Position numbers and translations under genes: made by a program
Shown: piece after piece, positions 33,465-43,379 of the stretch
Position numbering within the stretch: position 1 is the stretch's first letter
How the letters are laid out: every line of letters starts with the position of its first letter
From: Benincasa hispida
Taxonomy: Eukaryota > Streptophyta > Magnoliopsida > Cucurbitales > Cucurbitaceae
Length of the DNA: 64,000 nt
Assembly (NCBI RefSeq): GCF_009727055.1
Contig: NC_052358.1
Location: 47,149,089 to 47,213,088 of the forward strand
Reading direction: 5' to 3'
The notes under the pieces: generated by a model
Told to the model about the DNA's origin: nothing
Databases searched by the model: none
Seen by the model: only the letters and a program-made list of their open reading frames with translations

Positions 33465-34792
33465 TGATAGCACCGAAAATGTGTTATTTTCCTCTTCTTA
33501 ATTCTAGGTTGTTACTATGTTTCATGTGTTTATTTGATGAATTTGTAGGGTTTGAGCATCTTGGAGGTAGAATCAGTCGTTACAAGCTATTCGAGGTTAA
33601 TTTGGAGCAATTAGAAGCTAATTTGAGCAATCGGGCTTCAAAATGATGTGAACGGACGAAAACACCCCTGGATGGAGTGTTGCAACGCTATAAGGCAGTA
33701 GCTACCTATTTTGGGCAAAACAAGGTAGTGTTGCAATGCCACGAATTGAAGACGAAAGTGCACTGCAAGGCAGAATAGCGTTCAACGCTACTTGTAGCAT
33801 TGCAACGCTTATCTGTGCAGCGTTGAAATGCTGTGATGCTACCCGATATATACATTTTTTTGCTTTAGGTCAGATTCATTCACCCACCTTCGGCCTCCAG
33901 CTGAATTTCCCCTCTCTTCTCTCTTCCACTTTGTATTTTGGGTGTTTCTTTAGTAATTTATCGGGTAGATGTCGAATTGTAGCTTCTCCATCTCCATAGG
34001 AAGTTAAGGTTTTGGTTTCTTAGCTTAGGGATTTGGAGGAACTCGATGTAATTTTGTGAGATTTTGATTTATTGATGTATACAAACTTGACTATGGGTTT
34101 TAATCCAAATTTACATTTATGAATTGCATGATTTTAATTGTTGATTGACGCCCAATGATTTTGTTGTGTAATTCTAATGCTTTGTGATTAGCTTGTAATA
34201 TGTGACATATAATTATAGGTTAATCCCAATGGAAGCAATAGGTTAGTTAGGCAAAAAGGACTACTCCTAGCAACTTAGAGAAAAACCATATTGATTGTTT
34301 AATTAGACGTTGGAAGTTAAACACTCATCTTAGCGTAATCCCTCGAACTTAATGCGATTTATCAATTTGTATGGAGCATATTCATTTTCTGTGCATTTTG
34401 ATTAATTAGATAATTAGGACCATTGGTTGGGATTCCAATCAAATGGGTTAGGCGTAAACAAGAAAAGTCATAAATTGGTTCAATGATCTAAATTATATTG
34501 GGTGAATCCATTTCTCTAAGCTAAGATATCTCGATTAATATCACTTCTACCTTTATTTTTCTTGCACTTTATTTTATGCAATTTCATTTATCAATCAACA
34601 CCAACCCCCCCCCCCCCATTTTATCTCCTTAACTGAAAACGAGCTTTGATGAACTAATCTTCCGCGCTTCCCTGAGGTTCGACCCCAGACTTGCCGCTTG
34701 CACTACTAGTTAGTATAAGTAGTTAGTTCGCTGGTTTATAAATATCATTTGTGTAGCGAGGGTTTACAAGCGACAGTAAACTCGACCCCACA
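33465..34792 (+). repeat. Complete LTR of gypsy E (1,328 bp), with internal sequence on both sides
   Basis: TGATAGCACCG at the left follows a polypurine tract; ACTCGACCCCACA at the right precedes a PBS. An LTR that serves as 3' LTR of one unit and 5' LTR of the next marks a recombined tandem. A C-run (about 34604-34617) and the decayed GCGTTGCAACGC cluster (33675-33840) lie inside. Confidence 0.85.
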
Positions 34793-34795
34793 AAT

Positions 34796-34813
34796 TGGCG
34801 TCGTTGCCGAGGA
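34796..34813 (+). promoter_or_regulatory. Primer binding site of gypsy E
   Basis: TGGCGTCGTTGCCGAGGA, three bases after the LTR end, differs at two positions from TGGCGCCGTTGCCGGGGA, which is complementary to the 3' end of plant tRNA-Asp as used by Athila/Tat gypsy elements. Confidence 0.85.
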
Positions 34814-34895
34814 AGCCAATTAGTTATTTTTAGTTAGTTTTTTTTGTTAAAATTTCTTTTGCTTTAATTTTTTTTTCTTTTTGTGTTAGTTAAGC

Positions 34896-35159
34896 ATGAC
34901 AAGATTTTTGAATCAGTCTTGGATGTTCGAAAGCCAAGTTACAAATTTTGATGATGAGGTAAGTGGCCTTCGCCACGAGCTTGCCAAGTTGACTTCCTTA
35001 GGTTGCCACTTGATGAAAAGAAGATCCCAACAAGTGGAGGTGTGCAGAAGTTGCCTACTCGAGGGACATCCCACACAAGCATGCCTAAGGTTGCAATGGA
35101 TGCCAACACCATATGGATTCGTCGAGGAGGGCTATTATGGTCCTTGTACTACTAGTTAG
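34896..35159 (+). CDS. Second copy of the E mini-gag with CCHC knuckle
   Basis: Starts MTRFLNQSWMFES and contains CRSCLLEGHPTQAC intact. It parallels 19849-20106 codon by codon up to GYYGP. After about 35143 the frame runs into LTR-end sequence, so the last residues are not original. Conservation of the start and the knuckle while pol is gone is notable, though recent common origin could explain it. Confidence 0.5.
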   Translation: MTRFLNQSWMFESQVTNFDDEVSGLRHELAKLTSLGCHLMKRRSQQVEVCRSCLLEGHPTQACLRLQWMPTPYGFVEEGYYGPCTTS

Positions 35160-35238
35160 TATAAATAGTTAGTTCGAGGATTTATAAATATTATTTGTGT
35201 AGCAAAGGTTTACAGCAATGATAAACTTGACCCTACTA
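35143..35238 (+). repeat. LTR E end remnant (~95 bp)
   Basis: TACTACTAGTTAGTATAAAT...GCAATGATAAACTTGACCCTAC parallels the last ~95 bases of the complete LTR. Fusion to the mini-gag occurs at a shared CTTG-ACTACTAGT, suggesting a microhomology deletion. The tcttt that follows repeats the sequence before the first E LTR. Confidence 0.75.
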
Positions 35239-35493
35239 TCTTTCTCCCGACTCCGATTACAATAGCATTCTCTTAAAACTTTTGACTACTCGCACATTTT
35301 TTTTCACTCTTAAACTAAAGAATACAAAAGGAATTTAATTAGAGTTAGCACACCAAACTTAAAGTGTTTCTATCTGAGATAACTTGAAACTAGATACATA
35401 GTTTCCTTTTATAGGCTTGAAGCCCATCCACATTATTCAATTTAACCAATGGGAAACAAACTGCACTTCTAATTTTTTGCCAAGACCCTAACA
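35239..35493 (-). repeat. Possible 5' part of a minus-strand copia LTR
   Basis: Minus-strand reading starts TGTTAGGGTCTTGGC after a purine-rich CCAAGGTGGAATT (35506-35494) and contains CTATAAAAGG (about 35418-35409), a plausible TATA box. It would continue across E at 12231-12060. Moderately speculative. Confidence 0.4.
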
Positions 35494-35506
35494 AATTCCA
35501 CCTTGG

Positions 35507-37254
35507 CAAGGTATTTAAAGAATCCACAGCTTCTGTAACATCAATTATATTCACCGATAATCATAATTCTCATCTCATAAAACCATAACCTACATCATCA
35601 TAAAAAGTAGACCACCTAGAATACTACCTCCTAAGATTTTCCTTTTTCATCACATGTCAATAAATCTTGCTGATATTTTTTATGCAACTTCCACCTACTT
35701 GGCTCATCTGAAAGTTCTTCAGCTATCAACATAACTTCCACTACACACCTTGCATAACTACCAAGTCAATGCTCGTTTTCAAATTAATTCAAACAAGAAT
35801 TTCAAGCATATAATATCGACCCAAAATAATTAAGAGTTTTACATAAACAAATTCAAGAACAAAATGTAGCAATTAATTTTATGCAATTAAAAATATTAAC
35901 AAATTAATTGCAAAATTAAATAGAAAAGGGATAGAGAAATTGACATCGAGAATTTTATAGTGGTCCGGCACAACCGGCCTACATCAACTTCTCAAGCTCC
36001 TCTTGGGTATGGCACTAAGAACTTGACTCTTTCCATGACTTAGAGTCGAACCATACAATATTCTTTTTTCGGGCGCAAGAACAAATCCAGTCCTTTCCAC
36101 GGTTGAGGATCAAGCCGTTACAACGACTCTTTTTTCGGAATCAATAGCAATCCTTACAATAGTTTGAAAAAATGAAGAGCATACTTGACAAACTCTATAA
36201 ATAGAGTGGATTTAAAAATTTAGCACTCAATGAATCAATTTTCATAACATAGAATATCTCTCTCAAGAAGATGATAAAAAGCAGAAAATTGACGCTTGGA
36301 AAGAGAACAACAATGGTGGGTTAATGAGTTATGGAGGATTGAAAATAATTAAAGTTGTTGTCATGGTTCAGAAAATAATACGAGTTTAAATAGAGAGGAA
36401 AATTATTGAAAACTACATTTAATTTGGGTCATTGGATCTTAGAAAAGAAATATCAATGGTAGAGATTTTAAACTCAACTAGCTGTTAGACACAAACAAAA
36501 AATAATATAATAATACAAAAAGCAAATGTCTACCATGTGTCTAAAACTAGCCGTTAGACACAAACATAAAATAATATTAAATTCATTTTCTGTTTAAAAA
36601 CAATCAAAAAATCAAAAGTCCACAATGTGTCACTTCTCCATTGCTCCGAGTGGCACATTTCAATTGCTCCACTTTGATGAGAAAATTCTTCCATGTCATC
36701 AGCTCGGGTTTTCTCCATTAAGTTTTTTTTACGATGAAAAATGAACGCATTTTTCTTAATGACCTCATACTCTTGATCTCATATGCTCAGACCGTCCCCA
36801 CCCCCAAATTTAGAGATGCGCAAGGTTCTCATTGCATTGTTTGGACAGAATAGACAAACACTTAGACAAAATTTCAAAAAGAAGGTTTGAGCAGAATTTT
36901 GAAGGATAAAAGGTAAAGTACTACTAAGCTACGAATTAACTAAGTGTTAGTTAGAAAATACAGAGTGTGGGAAATGTTACTAAATGTATGCATATTATAC
37001 ATCATGGCAACGCAATGAATAACATAAAAAGAAAGATTAAGAATATCGCAAAGTTGACAAAGGATGATAAAGAAGAGGCACAGACATATAGAGAGAATTG
37101 CTACTTAATTGTATTGAAAATTAACTAAGTATACAAGTAATTGCAAATAACGCAATACAAAAATTGTTGCTTGTACAAAGAATCAAATAATTTACCTAAC
37201 AATGAATGAAAGAATGATAACAGAATGGCCACAATAAAAATTAAATTGTAAAAA
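35507..37254. other. No gene recognised
   Basis: AT-rich. 35930-36180 contains TATAGTGGTCCGGCACAACC and AACTTCTCAAGCTCCTCTTGG, phrases like those in copia LTR U5 or leaders, but no boundary, PBS or ORF could be fixed. Two copies of an ACTAGC(T/C)GTTAGACACAAAC phrase lie near 36477 and 36546. Confidence 0.4.
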
Positions 37255-40200
37255 TTATTGAGGAGCAGGAGGTTCTGAAGGAGGGTTCGGATGTGGTACT
37301 TGAGGAGCATCTTCGAAAATCAGATGTTGCCTGAGGTGCGGAGGTACCACGGGTCCATGAAGATATGCTGTTAGAAAATTAAAGTACTCATGGTTCCGCT
37401 CTGCTAGCTGTCTTTGATGCAGGTGCATCGTAAGAATGTTGCGCTGAATATTGATCAACACCTGCCTTGTCATGGTAGCACTGCGTTGTAAATCGTTGAC
37501 TCGCTCAATTATCGCATCAATTTTCAGGCCGAAGAAGGCTTGTTGTTGAGAAAAGAGTTCTTGCTGTTGGGAGAAGAGTTATTGTTGTTGGGCAAGAAGG
37601 AATCGCATATCTGCTAACTCAGCAGCTAAGGAAGCAATGGTCGATTGTGCCTACGATGCCTCGCCATCGATGTTTTAGGGTTGGGCAGAAGTGCCTTCAC
37701 CCAAATCGTGTAGGTCATCAACATGCGATGGTGGAAGGGGAAGTTGCGGTGATGATGCTGAAGGTGATGATGGGGCTGCTGGATATGTGGTTGGAGAATC
37801 TGGGGGAAGAAGAAGATTAGTAAAGTGCTCGGGAAGGGAGGAAGAGGGTTGTGCGGGAGGGCTTGGAGGGCGAATTATCAAGGGTAAAGGGTCCAAGGGT
37901 TCTGGTTCTTGTGTTGTTTCTTCTTGGATTTTCCCCTTTCCCTTGTCGTCTCTACACTGTTTCTTCGGCTTAGGCTCTTGCGGCGCATTTAAATCAATGT
38001 TAAGCCTCTTCAAAGGGAGCTCAGGGTAGTGTGGGGAATCTTTGAAGAGCAACCTCAAAATCTTGACATTTATTAGGTTCTGAACTTCTACCATTGGCTC
38101 TTCATCTATGCCCACACCTAGTGATAGGCATAAACTTGAAACTGTCCATGGGAAGAAGTACTGCCCTCTTATGTGCCCCATAAAACCTCAAATTTTCCTT
38201 GCGATCAACTGGCCCACATCAATTGGAATGTCGCACGCAATGCAATATGTGGCTATGACTCGATCCCTCGAAATTGTTTTGTCATGGGAAGTTGGGATCA
38301 ACCGCCATTTGACCAAATAAACCCAAAGCCGTGCCTCAGGAAGTAGAGTCTTGGACGCCAGGGTCTTGATGCCTTTTAAAGAAACCGACCACTTAGTGCC
38401 CGGTTGCGTTAATAGTCGCAGCGCATCTTCCATCTGCTCTTCAGTGGGATCATCAATTATTTTGTTGCCCGGTGCATCCGGGTTATCCTTCATCTGGTAC
38501 AGTTCATTGATGTCCCTTGCGCTGAAAGACACCATTTGCCCTTTTATGGTCACCACATCCTTGGTGCCATATAGCCTTCGTGGTAGAAGTCCCTCACTAC
38601 CTTTGGAATGATAATGGCTGGGCACTGGTAAAACGTGTCCCATCCATGCTCTACGATCACACTCGTGATCAGGTCTGGTAGTGGCGTTAGTATGGGAAAA
38701 AGCCCATCTCCATCAACAAGTCATCGTTCTCCTTCTTTCTTGATGGACGCACCTTTGCCAACGCAGGCTTGCTGCTCTCTACGACTGCCTTGCCCTTTCT
38801 TTTTGCCAACGCAAGGCGAGGTTGCTGCCTTTGTTTCTTTTCTCGCGCTTTGCGTTGTTTCTCCTTTTCCCATTCTACAAGTTCTTTTCCTTTCTTCTTT
38901 GTTAAGCATTACCTGTTTGCTTGGCGCTTTTTCTCCTTCCCTTCTTTCTGCTTTTCCTCTTCTTATACCTCTTCCCTCTCTTTTGTTTCAAACTCGGAAT
39001 GTCGCGCGTAATGCAATATGCAGCCATGACTTGATCCCTCGAAATTTTTTTGTCATGGGAAGTTGGGATCAGCCGCCGTTTGACCAAATAAACCTAAAGC
39101 CGTGCCTCAAGAAGCAGAGTCTTGGACGCTTGGGTCTTGATGCCTTTTAAAGAAACCGACCACTTAGTGCTTGGTTGCGTTAATACTCGCAGTGCATTTT
39201 CCATGTGCTCTTCAGTGGGATCATCAATGATTTTGTTGCCCAGTGCATCCGAGTTATCCTTCATCTGGTACAATTCATTGATGTCCCTTGCGCTGAAAGA
39301 CACCATTTGCCCTTTTATGGTCACCACATCCTTGGTGCCATATAGCCGTCTGTGGTAGAAGTCCCTCACTACCTTTGGAATGAAAATGTGGCACTAGCAA
39401 AACGTGTCCTATTCATGCTCTACGATCACACTCGTGATCAGGTCTGGTAGTGGCATTGGCACAGGGAAAAAGCCCATCTCCATCAACAAGTCATCGTTCT
39501 CTTTCTTTCTTGATGGACGCACCTTTGCCAACGCGGGCTTGCTGTTCTCTGCAACTGCTTTGCCCTTTCCTTTGGCCAATGCAAGGCGAGATTGTTGCCT
39601 TTGTTTCTTTTCTCGCGCCTTGCGTTGTTCCTCCTTTTCTCGCTCTGCAAGTGTTTTTCCTTTCTTCTTTCTTAAGCGTTGCCTGTTTGCTTGGTGCTTC
39701 TTCTCCTTCTCTTCTTTCTGCTTTTCCTCTTCTTCTGCCTTCTTTTTCTTTTCTTCTTCTTCCTCTTCCCTCTCTTCTGTTTCAAACTCTCTCTCAAACT
39801 GCTCGAAGGCCAGTAAAAGGTGTTGTTCCTCTTCGAGCCTTTTTATCTCCTCGATTCTCGATATTTCATTATTGCGGCGCACCTACTCATCTTGTAGTCT
39901 TCTCTTTCGATTAACCTCTGCGATGATGAGTTGTGCTCGCGCCATTTTTTCCTTTTTCTCTTCCTCTCCTCCTTTTCTAATGCGTCAATCAAAATTGGCG
40001 GGCCACTGGTGACCCTTGCGGCGCATTCTCCTTGCAACGCCGCATAAGGAGGTAACATCTTCTCCTTCTTCTTCTTCTTCAGTTGCAACCGTTTGCGTTA
40101 TTTCAGATTGCGTTATTTGTCTAAGTTGCACTGATTCACCCTTGTCCTCCCTTATGGAGGTCGATTTTCCATCCTTTTCTAGGCTTATAACCCTCTTCTT

Positions 40201-40903
40201 TCTTCAGGCGCCTTTCCTCACGCCTGCGCTCTTTTCTCTCACTTTTTTCTTGCTTCTTCTTTAACTTGGCCTCTTCATCTTCTTCATCCTCCTTCTCTTT
40301 GATTTTCTTCTCTGCTTTGCGATGATGGGATGGCTCACCTTTTCCAATCTTCTTTCCTTTGCTCTTCTTCTTCTTCTTCTTCTTCTCTTCAGCCTCTTCA
40401 AGTTGCTTCTCTGCCGCGACTTCCTCCAATGCGACTCTGATGGGTCCTTCATAGGATTCTACTTGCGTAGTTTCCTTAGGATCCATTATGACCAGAGTGC
40501 TTCTCCTTGTCTCCTCTTCCACCACTTTCTCTGTCTCCTCCACCATCACCTCCTCCGTAAGCAGTGGTTGGTACATAACCCCAGCCTCGGGTAAACCTCC
40601 TTCTTTCTCTAGGTTACTCAGAATGCTCCCAAACACCTCCTTGTCATCTTGCCTCTTCTTCTCACTTTCAGTGGAGACTGCTGGTGTTGGGAGTGGGGTG
40701 CTCTCAGAACTTTTCCCCATTTTGAATACGACTGGCCTGACTGCTAGAGGGTTTCATCGGGGTCTTCCGACAATTTGAGGAATGGTGTATGGTTAGGCAG
40801 CGAGACGGCGACTGGTAGCAAGAAATGCTGTCTCTCGCATGGAAATTTGGGCTGATGAAGGTGTTGGAGGTGAAGCGAAAGGCTGGGAAGTTTGGTCTGC
40901 CAT
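37255..40903 (-). pseudogene. Retroelement ORF: Lys/Glu-rich region plus plant transposon domain (PF20167-like), decayed
   Basis: Start ATG 40903 (MADQTSQPFASPPT), with stops near 40795 and 40755. A strongly acidic/basic Lys-Glu stretch follows (40450-40140 and 39880-39600; coiled-coil or disordered). Then comes GTKDVVTIKGQMVSFSARDI ... PEARLWVYLVKWRLIPTSHD ... VGQLIARKIMGHIRGQYFF, the pattern of the so-called putative plant transposon protein domain. A Pro/Ser-rich tail and a Gln-rich tail (AQQQ, SQQQELFSQQQ) end at 37255. Frameshifts near 40136, 39850, 39400, 38650 and 38185 and several stops break it. The middle is tandemly duplicated. Such ORFs accompany Athila-type gypsy elements; function unknown. 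Confidence 0.7.
38225..39786. repeat. Tandem duplication of ~775 bp inside the PF20167-like ORF
   Basis: 38225-38995 and 38996-39786 align with an offset of 771 bases at the left (GGAATGTCGC at 38225 and 38996) and 780 at the right (ACCTTTGCCAACGC at 38751 and 39531). The join is TTTCAAACTC|GGAATG. The copies differ by scattered substitutions and small indels, so the event is not an assembly stutter. Confidence 0.85.
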
Positions 40904-41023
40904 TGATTCTTGAGTGAAAAGAAACTGGAAAATTGGTAAGGTTATAGAAAGAAGAAAGCTCGGTATGCAAAGGCGATTTTAGGGTTTTTTTTTGCAAAAT
41001 GAAGCAAGTAGACAACCTAAGAC

Positions 41024-41061
41024 CTGTCTCTTATACACATCTAGATGTGTATAAGAGACAG
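41024..41061. other. Nextera mate-pair junction adapter (assembly contaminant)
   Basis: CTGTCTCTTATACACATCT followed at once by its reverse complement AGATGTGTATAAGAGACAG: two 19-bp Tn5 mosaic ends back to back. This 38-bp palindrome is the circularisation junction of the Nextera mate-pair kit, not plant DNA. The sequences on either side may not be neighbours in the genome. Translated, it gives the known database contaminant SYTHLDVYKRQ. Confidence 0.98.
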
Positions 41062-41149
41062 GCCTTGGAAGCTGAAGCGATTAGACTTATCAGCTTGCAA
41101 AAAGAATTTTCTTTGGAGTTTTATTCGAATGGGCGCAAGGTAAGGAATT

Positions 41150-41420
41150 ACGCAATGAATTCATCAACGCAAATGCATTTTTGCAGAGGACGGGCAACAA
41201 CACATGTATCCCCGCAACACACCCTTTAACTAAATGCATTTGTGTAGGATCAGGCGCACGGTATTTCTACCAGCACAACACTACCTCAACATTGTGCATT
41301 TTTGCTAAGGACGGGCAAAGAACACATACGAGCGCAATACACCCCTCAACGCAATGCATTTGAATTGGATGAACGCAAAGTGTATCTTGCGATACAAGAT
41401 GCACCCATTAATGCAATGCA
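41150..41420. repeat. Diverged AACGCA/TGCATTT tandem repeat
   Basis: Repeats of roughly 85 bp built from CAACGCAAATGCATTTTTGC, GGACGGGCAA(C/A)..CACA and GCGCAATACACCCCTCAACG phrases occur near 41165, 41240, 41300 and 41350. There is no ORF with family features. Sequence 41062-41150 has no recognised content. Confidence 0.6.
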
Positions 41421-41546
41421 TATCGGATGTTGATTATTTTTGTCACACCTCGCCCTAGACCACCCTCTTAGCCTAAAGAAGGGTGTGACTGTAGCAGTTA
41501 TCAATCCTTTGGCTGACACTTATTGCGTTATAACTCTTGCAGAATA

Positions 41547-41558
41547 ACTCTGATACCA
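41547..41558 (-). promoter_or_regulatory. Primer-binding-site-like sequence of element K
   Basis: Minus-strand TGGTATCAGAGT, one mismatch to the initiator tRNA-Met site. LTR-like sequence would lie to its right (41563 upward) and leader to its left. The LTR end CA is not evident, so the boundary is uncertain. Confidence 0.55.
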
Positions 41559-42125
41559 AAATATAATTTATATACAGCGGAATGTCTTTAGGCCAAAAAT
41601 TTATTAATTTAGAAACATAACAAATTTAGAGTCATTACAACACTAGATTTACAAGTCCCAAAACTCAAAAACTTTAGTCTCTATATGAACAACAGTAACA
41701 TGTGTACAATATTAACAGAAACCACCTAAACAGACGGTTTACAAATCTCTTTGTCCTTTAGTGGCAGAGCAGATGCAGAGCTATCTTCAGAGGATTTGAC
41801 TGCTACCTGTAGGGGGGGGGGAAGAAAACATTTGAAAACGGGGTGCGCTTGCGCCCAGTGAGTGACTTAAGAAAGATAATTGATTCTCACGCAAAATCTC
41901 AATAAAGAGTTTAACTGAAATATAAGCTTCTATAGTACTTGTACTATAGTATAAACATTTTCCAAGCATGAAACATATAAAGCTATTTTAAACAAAAACA
42001 GTAAAACTGTTTCTCAGTTGAGGATAACCCTACTATGGATAAAAACAATCCCAACACCAACTACTTGTCAAGAGAGAACCCTTTTGCTTAATCTCTGACT
42101 CTACCTACGTGCACGTGGCCATACT

Positions 42126-42292
42126 AAGTACCGTCATACCTTAGGTACTTCTATTCAGATACCTTCTCAAACGTCCTTCAGTATCTGGTTGGTTTGGTAC
42201 CTTCTCAAACATCTTTCAGTACCAATAGATATCTTCTCAAAGTCGTTCGGTATCTAGTTGGGCGGATACCTTCTCAAATGTCCTTAGGTATC
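42126..42292. repeat. Array of five short hairpins with differing stems
   Basis: Arms AAGTACC/GGTACTT (42126-42132, 42144-42150), CAGATAC/GTATCTG (42156-42162, 42181-42187), TGGTAC/GTACCA (42195-42200, 42219-42224), TAGATA/TATCTA (42226-42231, 42251-42256) and GATACC/GGTATC (42265-42270, 42287-42292). Loops of units 2-5 share a CTTCTCAAA core (unit 5 TTCTCAAA) and are 16-19 nt long. Stems vary between units while staying complementary. Confidence 0.85.
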
Positions 42293-43379
42293 GCGTTTTA
42301 AGTAAAACTAGTCATAAATGACTTTCTCTCTTTAAAGCATGTAAAGTATAACACATATAAAAACATTGCTTTAAAGGTACTAATGCATGCTGAGTATATT
42401 AAACACATATAAATCGCTTTTCAACAATTTCTCATACATGCATGCGTTTAAAACATAACTCATGGTTTGCTTGGAAATCACTTTGTAAAACTAGCTGGCA
42501 TGAGAATAATTTTCTTTAAAACATGCTTTCTATAACACGTTGTAATCAAACATTGTAAGAAAATGTATTGGTCAAAATGTTTTAGCCACTCACCTTGATT
42601 GCTTAGGAGCTTTTCACTTTAGTAGCTCCCTTTTCTTCCTCGGGCTCCTTTTTCACCCCTAGAATCCAGATTCAACTTACAGCTTAGATTACTCATAGTT
42701 CTGGACCTTATTTTGAAATACTTCCTTCTACAAACATATTATAAAATGTCTTAGGAAGCTTTCCCTAAAATTTGGAACTCCTCGTGGTTTAGCCAGAATC
42801 ATAGAATCTTCAAGACTGGCCCAAACTGATCCGATAGCCTGACCTTTCTGTCTTCTTCTCAGTTTCCAGCCCGATCCCTTCGAGCTTTTCCTCCGACAGC
42901 CTTATCTTGAAATCTAGACTCTCAGAGATTTTAGGTGGCTTTTGAATCACTCCAAACGTGCGAGTAAATTGGGAGAACTCCTCGTCCAAAATATGCTACT
43001 TTCCAGACTTCACTGTCCAATGCATCCTCTTTGAAATACTATGACCAACACATGGATTTTGGCTCCAACGCAAGGTTTTCTCAACTTTACCACTCTTTTT
43101 ATGGTATTTTTGAATTTTGATCTAAAAATGAAGTCTCTTGGCTCTATTTATAGGCATCCAAACCTTCTCCAGATTTGACACCACCTACTTGGCTGCATGG
43201 CCAAGTGTCTCATTTTCACCCCATCAACGCAATTCTGTGATCCACGCAAGCTAAGTTTCTTCATCCCATGTTGCCAACGCATGAGCCTCCAATTTGATGC
43301 CACCACCTCACATTCTTATGGCTTAAGGCTTTCCTCCCAAGAAGACACATGTTTTTTATGATGTTCTCCTGATGAACTC

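Larger units (their letters stand above)
12237..35238 (+). mobile_element. Composite Ty3/gypsy element 'E' (Athila/Tat-like), 23 kb with nested insertions
   Basis: The 5-bp sequence tcttt lies at 12232-12236, just before LTR start TGATAGCACTG, and again at 35239-35243, just after the last LTR remnant. E sequence is found at 12237-13160 (LTR start), 19768-20151 (leader and mini-gag), 31673-33464 (3' internal), 33465-34792 (complete LTR), 34793-35142 (second leader and mini-gag) and 35143-35238 (LTR end). This is an LTR-internal-LTR-internal-LTR order, as produced by unequal recombination. Insertions of a MULE, LTR D, and copia elements B and A fill the gaps. The PBS of tRNA-Asp type places it with Athila/Tat gypsy elements. 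No pol domain is recognisable, so it looks non-autonomous. Confidence 0.65.

Noticed and set aside
34655..34700. tRNA-like T-loop phrase GAGGTTCGACCCCAGA
   Set aside because: Lies inside LTR E, with no acceptor stem, D-arm or anticodon arm around it.
38635..40778. Plus-strand Ser/Phe/Leu-rich ORFs of 150-200 codons that look like membrane proteins
   Set aside because: Shadows of the Lys/Glu-rich minus-strand ORF: antisense of GAA/AAG-rich sequence gives TTC/CTT-rich frames.
40999..41229. ORF with the peptide SYTHLDVYKRQ
   Set aside because: This is the translated Nextera junction adapter, not a plant protein.
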